Source: an uncultured Campylobacter sp.
GTDB lineage: Bacteria > Actinomycetota > Actinomycetes > Mycobacteriales > Mycobacteriaceae
Length of the DNA: 9,845 nucleotides
NCBI GenBank assembly: GCA_943913625.1
Contig: CALTYW010000086.1
Location: forward strand, 1 to 9,845
Direction: 5' to 3'
The notes beneath the pieces are model-generated. The model made no database searches. It was not told the DNA's origin and saw only the letters and a program-made list of their open reading frames with translations. How positions within the stretch are numbered: the stretch's first letter is position 1; each line of letters begins with the position of its first letter. Position numbers and translations under genes: made by a program. This document shows, piece by piece, positions 6,889 through 9,845 of the stretch.

Positions 6889-6942
6889 TCTCGTAGATAA
6901 CAGGAAGGTCACAACACTGCGCCCAAAGCGAGGTGGACGGCC

Positions 6943-7017
6943 ATGACGACGATCTCGAAGAGGGCTCATGTTCAACTCCAAGCAGCAGGGTGGCAAGCAC
7001 CGGAAGCAGACGGCTAA
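6943..7017 (+). CDS. Possible 24-codon upstream/leader ORF overlapping the M23 start
   Basis: An ATG at 6943 is preceded by AGGTGG (6931-6936) at a 6-base gap, a better ribosome binding site than that of the M23 gene itself. It reads MTTISKRAHVQL... for 24 residues to TAA at 7015-7017. It is in a different frame from the M23 gene and overlaps its first 50 bases. It resembles no known leader peptide. It might modulate M23 translation by competition or re-initiation, or it may be a chance ORF in high-GC sequence. Codon use and length do not decide. Confidence 0.3.
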   Translation: MTTISKRAHVQLQAAGWQAPEADG

Positions 7018-7696
7018 CAAAGGCCGTGTCGCAATGGTCGCTGTGGCCACCGGCGCGGTTTCGACCGCTGGCTTCTCCGGCTTCGCCGCAGGCGCGCTGA
7101 CCGCCGACAAGAACCCGGACATCGAACTCGCGGCGGACTCGGACGAGCTGCAGGTCGAGGGCGTCGAGGCCACTGGGGCCACCGAAGCCGAAGCCCCGCA
7201 AATTCTCGCGATCGCAGAGTACAAGCCGGTCGAGAACCTTTCTGAGCAGCTGGACAAGGCTGTGCAGCACGCCGACGAGGTCGCCCGCCTGGACGAGGCC
7301 GCCCGCGCGCCGCTGTCCACCAAGCCGGCTGACGGCGCCTACACCTCCGGCTTCGGCGCGCGCTGGGGCTCCACGCACAACGGCATCGACATCGCCAACG
7401 TGCCGGGCACTCCGATCCGCGCCGTGTCCGACGGCACCGTGATCGATTCCGGCCCGGCTCAGGGTTTCGGCCAGTGGATCCGCATCCAGCACGGCGACGG
7501 CTCCATCTCCGTCTACGGCCACATGCAGTCCCTCTACGTCGCTGTCGGCGAGCAGGTGCAGGCCGGCCAGACCATCGCCGGCATGGGCTCCCTCGGCTTC
7601 TCCACCGGTTCGCACCTCCACTTCGAGATTTGGCCGGACGGCGCGAACCCGGTCGACCCGGAGCCGTGGCTCGCTGCCCGCGGCATCACCCTCTAA
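6968..7696 (+). CDS. Secreted M23-family (LytM-type) peptidoglycan endopeptidase
   Basis: This 242-residue protein has a long basic N-terminus (GGKHRKQTANKGR, 8-20), then a hydrophobic segment at about 21-45 that serves as a signal peptide or anchor. An acidic, Ala-rich region (about 47-110) precedes the M23 zinc metallopeptidase domain (about 118-240). All catalytic features are present: HNGID gives His137 and Asp141, YGHM gives His185, and HLHFE gives His216 and His218. The enzyme should cut peptide cross-links of peptidoglycan outside the cell. It resembles the gene next to uvrD1 in mycobacteria (Rv0950c). The ATG at 6968 is the only start after an in-frame TGA at 6944-6946; AGAGGG lies just 3 bases before it. 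A strong terminator follows. It is paralogous to the gene at 7989-8684 through the whole catalytic domain, while the N-terminal halves differ. Confidence 0.9.
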   Translation: MFNSKQQGGKHRKQTANKGRVAMVAVATGAVSTAGFSGFAAGALTADKNPDIELAADSDELQVEGVEATGATEAEAPQILAIAEYKPVENLSEQLDKAVQHADEVARLDEAARAPLSTKPADGAYTSGFGARWGSTHNGIDIANVPGTPIRAVSDGTVIDSGPAQGFGQWIRIQHGDGSISVYGHMQSLYVAVGEQVQAGQTIAGMGSLGFSTGSHLHFEIWPDGANPVDPEPWLAARGITL

Positions 7697-7714
7697 GGCG
7701 CTCCAGCCTTTCCA

Positions 7715-7740
7715 CCCCGCTTCGGCGGGGCTTTTTGCTT
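7715..7740 (+). terminator. Intrinsic terminator of the first M23 gene
   Basis: A perfect CCCCGC (7715-7720) / GCGGGG (7725-7730) stem is closed by a stable TTCG tetraloop and followed by CTTTTTGCTTT. It begins 18 bases after the M23 stop codon. It is a classical Rho-independent terminator and implies that the two M23 genes are transcribed separately. Confidence 0.9.
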
Positions 7741-7771
7741 TACGACGCTTCGTTGCCCCCGCCCCACGACA

Positions 7772-7807
7772 CGCCGCCACACGGGCGGTGGGGGAACGGA
7801 TCCCACC
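7772..7807. repeat. G+C-rich overlapping dyads
   Basis: CCGCC (7774-7778) can pair with GGCGG (7784-7788) around ACACG. Alternatively GGTGGG (7787-7792) can pair with CCCACC (7802-7807). The two are mutually exclusive because they share bases 7787-7788. They lie after the first M23 terminator and upstream of the second promoter, so they are probably not transcribed from the + strand and may simply be C-rich sequence. Confidence 0.25.
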
Positions 7808-7827
7808 CCCGCACCCGCACCCCAATC

Positions 7828-7851
7828 GTCACAATTTTCACACCAGTAACA
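7828..7851 (+). repeat. Three hexamer repeats at 9-base period (candidate operator)
   Basis: GTCACA (7828-7833), TTCACA (7837-7842) and GTAACA (7846-7851) are spaced exactly 9 bases start to start, so they sit on nearly the same helix face. The array lies about 65 bases upstream of the -35 of the second M23 gene, a position compatible with an activator. The motif resembles direct repeats described for MtrA. The assignment is inferred. Confidence 0.4.
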
Positions 7852-7868
7852 CGCGGGTGAGCAGCGCC

Positions 7869-7883
7869 GACACCCTGACACCC
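7869..7883 (+). repeat. Tandem GACACCC repeat
   Basis: GACACCC occurs at 7869-7875 and again at 7877-7883 with one T between, an 8-base period. The second copy continues as GACACCCGA, a 9-mer also present at 6751-6759 upstream of the other M23 gene. GGGTG at 7855-7859 can also form a dyad with CACCC at 7871-7875. No regulator is known to me for this sequence. Confidence 0.3.
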
Positions 7884-7916
7884 GACGATTATAGAACAAA
7901 CGTGCACGTCATAGCG

Positions 7917-7945
7917 TTGCTTAGGGGGTCTACGGGCGTTAGATT
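7917..7945 (+). promoter_or_regulatory. Promoter of the second M23 peptidase gene
   Basis: TTGCTT (7917-7922) and TAGATT (7940-7945) are separated by 17 bases and match the -35 and -10 consensus well. Transcription should start near 7952 and give a leader of about 37 bases. The -35 is nearly identical to that of the first M23 gene (TTGCTC). A weaker alternative -10, TATAGA at 7890-7895, lies upstream with a poor -35. Confidence 0.6.
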
Positions 7946-7988
7946 CAGGTGCTGGATTGAACCCGCATAGAAAAGGTTTCCTGCTTTG

Positions 7989-8684
7989 ATGAACCGTCGA
8001 TTGCTCACCGGCATCACCTCCGCCGGCTTTACCGCGGCTCTGGCGCTTGCCATCCTGCCCTCCCCTGCCTCCGCGTTGACACTCAACATCGGCGGCACCC
8101 CGGCAGACAACAACGCGCAACTGCTCGGCGCAGTGGCGAAGGCTGCCAACTCGATCCGGGAAACGGGCGCCACCATCACCGCCGGCGGTTACAAAATCGT
8201 CTACGACCCCCGCTCCCTCGAGGGCCCGCTTGCCGACGCGTTCACGCCGGCCGACAGCGACACCGTGACCACCAAGCGTGGCCGCACCGCAGACGGCCGC
8301 CTCGTCGTCTTCCCCACCACCGGCCGCTACACCTCCGGCTACGGCCCGCGCTGGGGCACGGTTCACCGCGGAATCGACATCGCGAACGACCTAGGCACCC
8401 CGATCTACGCCGCGATGGACGGCACAGTGATCAACGCGGGCCCGGCGCAGGGATTCGGCAACTGGGTCGTAATCAAGCACGACGGTGGCGAGGTCTCGAT
8501 CTACGGCCACATGCGCTACTACGACGTGCAGGTGGGCCAGCGGGTCAAAGCCGGCGAGAAGATCGCCTCCATCGGCAACGAGGGCCAATCCACCGGCCCG
8601 CACCTGCACTTCGAAATTAAGCCCGACGGCGTGAACCACGCCGACCCGGAGGCCTGGTTCAAGCAGCAGGGCATCACGATCTAG
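7989..8684 (+). CDS. Secreted M23-family (LytM-type) peptidoglycan endopeptidase, second copy
   Basis: This 231-residue protein starts with a classical signal peptide: NRR, a hydrophobic core GFTAALALAIL, and a cleavage site after PASA (Ala29). A linker with a Val/Thr-rich region (30-105) precedes the M23 domain at about 107-230. The zinc and catalytic residues are complete: HRGID (His126, Asp130), YGHM (His174) and HLHFE (His205, His207). It should hydrolyse peptidoglycan peptides in the periplasm-like space. The catalytic domain is highly similar to that of the first M23 gene, including GPAQGFG and DPE.W...GIT at the end, so this is a tandem duplication with replaced N-terminal regions. I prefer ATG at 7989. 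TTG at 7986 adds one residue and is 9 rather than 12 bases from AAAAGG (7971-7976), so it cannot be excluded. The stop shares a CTAG with the convergent helicase gene. Confidence 0.9.
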   Translation: MNRRLLTGITSAGFTAALALAILPSPASALTLNIGGTPADNNAQLLGAVAKAANSIRETGATITAGGYKIVYDPRSLEGPLADAFTPADSDTVTTKRGRTADGRLVVFPTTGRYTSGYGPRWGTVHRGIDIANDLGTPIYAAMDGTVINAGPAQGFGNWVVIKHDGGEVSIYGHMRYYDVQVGQRVKAGEKIASIGNEGQSTGPHLHFEIKPDGVNHADPEAWFKQQGITI

Positions 8685-9845
8685 AGCTTCTCCATGGGCA
8701 CGCCGCCAATCGTCATCAGGCGGACTGTGCCAGAGGAGCCGAAGTCGATCGTGACCGTTTCCCTGGCACCCGAACCTTCGACCGTGAGCACCGTTCCGAG
8801 CCCGTACTTCGCGTGGTTCACACGGTCGCCCTTGGCCAGGTTGAGGTTCTTGTTCACCTTCGTCCCGCCACCAGCGCCGCGGCGCGGTCGAGTCGCCCGC
8901 GAGGGCACTGGGGCCGGTGTGCCCCAGGCATCCGACGTGTAGGAGCGTTCTGGTTCTGTCCTGCGCCAGTCGACGAGATCCCCCGGGACCTCTGCGAGGA
9001 AGCGGCTGGCAGGGTTGGTCACCGGGGAGCCCCACGACGAGCGCAACATTGCCCTAGTCAGGTAAAGCCGCTCGCGGGCGCGCGTGATGCCCACGTACGC
9101 AAGGCGGCGTTCCTCCGCGAGCTCCGCCGGATCCCCCAGTGCGCGTAGGTGCGGGAACTGCCCGTCCTCCCACCCGGTGACAAACACCACCGGGAACTCC
9201 AGGCCCTTCGCGGTGTGCAGCGTCATCAGCGTGACCACGCCCTGCTCGTTGTCGGGGATCTGGTCCGCGTCGGCGACGAGCGAGACCTTCTCTAGGAACG
9301 CCTGCAGCGACCCCGGCGCGGGCTCGCCGTCCGCCATCACCTCGTCGAGCTCCTCCTGCGTCATGTACGCCACCTGGTTCGCGGCCTCCGAGGAGAACTC
9401 GCGGGCCACGGAGACAAGCTCGTTCAAGTTGTCCAAGCGCGCGCCGTCCTGCGGGTCGTTGGACGCCTCGAGCTCGGCGCGGTAGCCGGTCTCCTCTAAC
9501 ACCCGGGTGACCAGCTGGCCAAGGTCGGGCATACCGGTGACCTCGTTGACCATCAGCGGCATTTCGTTGCGCAGCCCCTCCATCATGTCCACGAACCCGC
9601 GGATGGCGTTGGTCGCGCGGGACGCGAGCATGTCCACGTTGCCCGCCGAAGCGTCGACAAGCGCGCGCCCGAAGCTCACATTCGTGTTGTCTGCGTGCAG
9701 CGCGACCATTGCCTGGGCCTTGTCGCCGATGGCGCGCTTGGGCACGTTGACAATGCGGCGCAGCGAAACCGTGTCGTCGGGGTTGTCCAGCACCTTGAGG
9801 TAGGCGACGATGTCGCGGATCTCGCGGCGCTCGTAGAAGCGCGTG
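8681..9845 (-). CDS. pcrA: ATP-dependent 3'-5' DNA helicase PcrA/UvrD1, C-terminal half (partial)
   Basis: The reading frame is open to the right edge, so the start and the N-terminal Walker A/B motifs are outside the window; 387 codons are visible. Superfamily 1A helicase features appear in order: motif IV FYERREIRD at the very beginning, the 2B region, motif V MTLHTAKGLEFPVVFVTGWEDG, and motif VI RRLAYVGITRARERLYL, whose arginines contact ATP. The C-terminus carries a Tudor-like fold typical of PcrA/UvrD1 (GDRVNHAKYGLGTVL to the terminal MEKL), known to bind RNA polymerase. The enzyme unwinds DNA in nucleotide-excision repair and at blocked forks. In mycobacteria uvrD1 (Rv0949) likewise converges on an M23 gene, which supports the naming. 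The GTG at 9793 is internal, not the start. The gene overlaps the M23 gene by 4 bases tail to tail. Confidence 0.94.
   Translation of the reverse strand, partial: TRFYERREIRDIVAYLKVLDNPDDTVSLRRIVNVPKRAIGDKAQAMVALHADNTNVSFGRALVDASAGNVDMLASRATNAIRGFVDMMEGLRNEMPLMVNEVTGMPDLGQLVTRVLEETGYRAELEASNDPQDGARLDNLNELVSVAREFSSEAANQVAYMTQEELDEVMADGEPAPGSLQAFLEKVSLVADADQIPDNEQGVVTLMTLHTAKGLEFPVVFVTGWEDGQFPHLRALGDPAELAEERRLAYVGITRARERLYLTRAMLRSSWGSPVTNPASRFLAEVPGDLVDWRRTEPERSYTSDAWGTPAPVPSRATRPRRGAGGGTKVNKNLNLAKGDRVNHAKYGLGTVLTVEGSGARETVTIDFGSSGTVRLMTIGGVPMEKL

Larger units (their letters stand above)
6709..6967. other. Divergent intergenic region, perM / first M23 gene
   Basis: This gap of about 260 bases separates two divergently read genes. 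The middle (about 6815-6850) is A+T-rich compared with the rest and contains the small palindrome AAGAA-T-TTCTT (6834-6844). On the + strand it holds a convincing promoter with GTTAC repeats and a short upstream ORF, listed separately. For the perM direction I see no hexamer pair I would defend. I found no recognisable riboswitch. Confidence 0.6.

Noticed and set aside
6709..6967. A cyclic-di-AMP (ydaO-type) riboswitch, which can precede cell-wall hydrolase genes in actinobacteria
   Set aside because: The predicted leader is only about 77 bases and I could not find the conserved paired elements; the sequence does not support it.
7756..7807. C-rich/G-rich inverted sequences as a second terminator or attenuator
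   Set aside because: No U-tract follows, and the region lies after a good terminator and before the next promoter, so transcription through it is doubtful.
9793..9793. GTG at 9793 as the start of the helicase gene
   Set aside because: The frame continues to the window edge with helicase motif IV residues (FYERREIRD) upstream, so the gene is truncated by the window rather than starting here.

Overview
The window is high-GC DNA from an actinobacterium, almost certainly a Corynebacterium. The best evidence is a TetR-family regulator directly downstream of the rpsR (ribosomal protein S18) end that closely resembles C. glutamicum AmtR. A second line of evidence is the order pcrA/uvrD1 – M23 peptidase – PerM-like membrane protein – purN – purH, which resembles the mycobacterial Rv0949–Rv0957 neighbourhood. 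There is no sign of a mobile element, phage, CRISPR array, rRNA or tRNA.

Layout. Bases 1-54 are the last codons of rpsR, followed by two tandem hairpins that look like intrinsic terminators (79-96 and 99-142). amtR lies on the + strand at 194-865. A long minus-strand block then runs from 6708 down to 862. In transcription order it holds a PerM/DUF6350 multi-pass membrane protein, purN, purH, a secreted or anchored SxxK serine-hydrolase-like protein, a Gln/Pro-rich single-pass membrane protein of unknown function, and a lipoprotein paralogous to the serine-hydrolase-like protein. Spacing is tight: a 4-nt GTGA overlap perM/purN, a 17-nt overlap purN/purH, 21 nt between purH and the hydrolase, 100 nt with weak -10-like hexamers before the Gln/Pro-rich gene, then a 7-nt overlap. 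From about 6709 the + strand carries two M23 (LytM-type) peptidoglycan peptidase genes, each with its own plausible promoter. They converge on the C-terminal half of a PcrA/UvrD-type helicase, which runs off the right edge on the minus strand.

Function. Purine synthesis (PurN transfers a formyl group to GAR; PurH carries out the last two steps to IMP) is embedded in envelope genes: a division-associated membrane protein, two peptidoglycan hydrolases and two penicillin-recognising-fold proteins. Both M23 upstream regions carry short direct repeats (GTTACA/GTTACC; GTCACA-TTCACA-GTAACA at a 9-nt period). They are reminiscent of sites for the envelope response regulator MtrA. That is inference, not proof.

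Most of the window is ordinary core genome. The least explained part is the three-gene cassette at 862-3291: two SxxK/SDN/KGG paralogues without a recognisable class A Glu166 equivalent, with a matching cysteine pair, flanking an unknown Gln/Pro-rich membrane protein. Other points to check are a 24-codon upstream ORF with a good Shine-Dalgarno that overlaps the start of the first M23 gene, and a Thr-rich stretch at the domain boundary of PurH.
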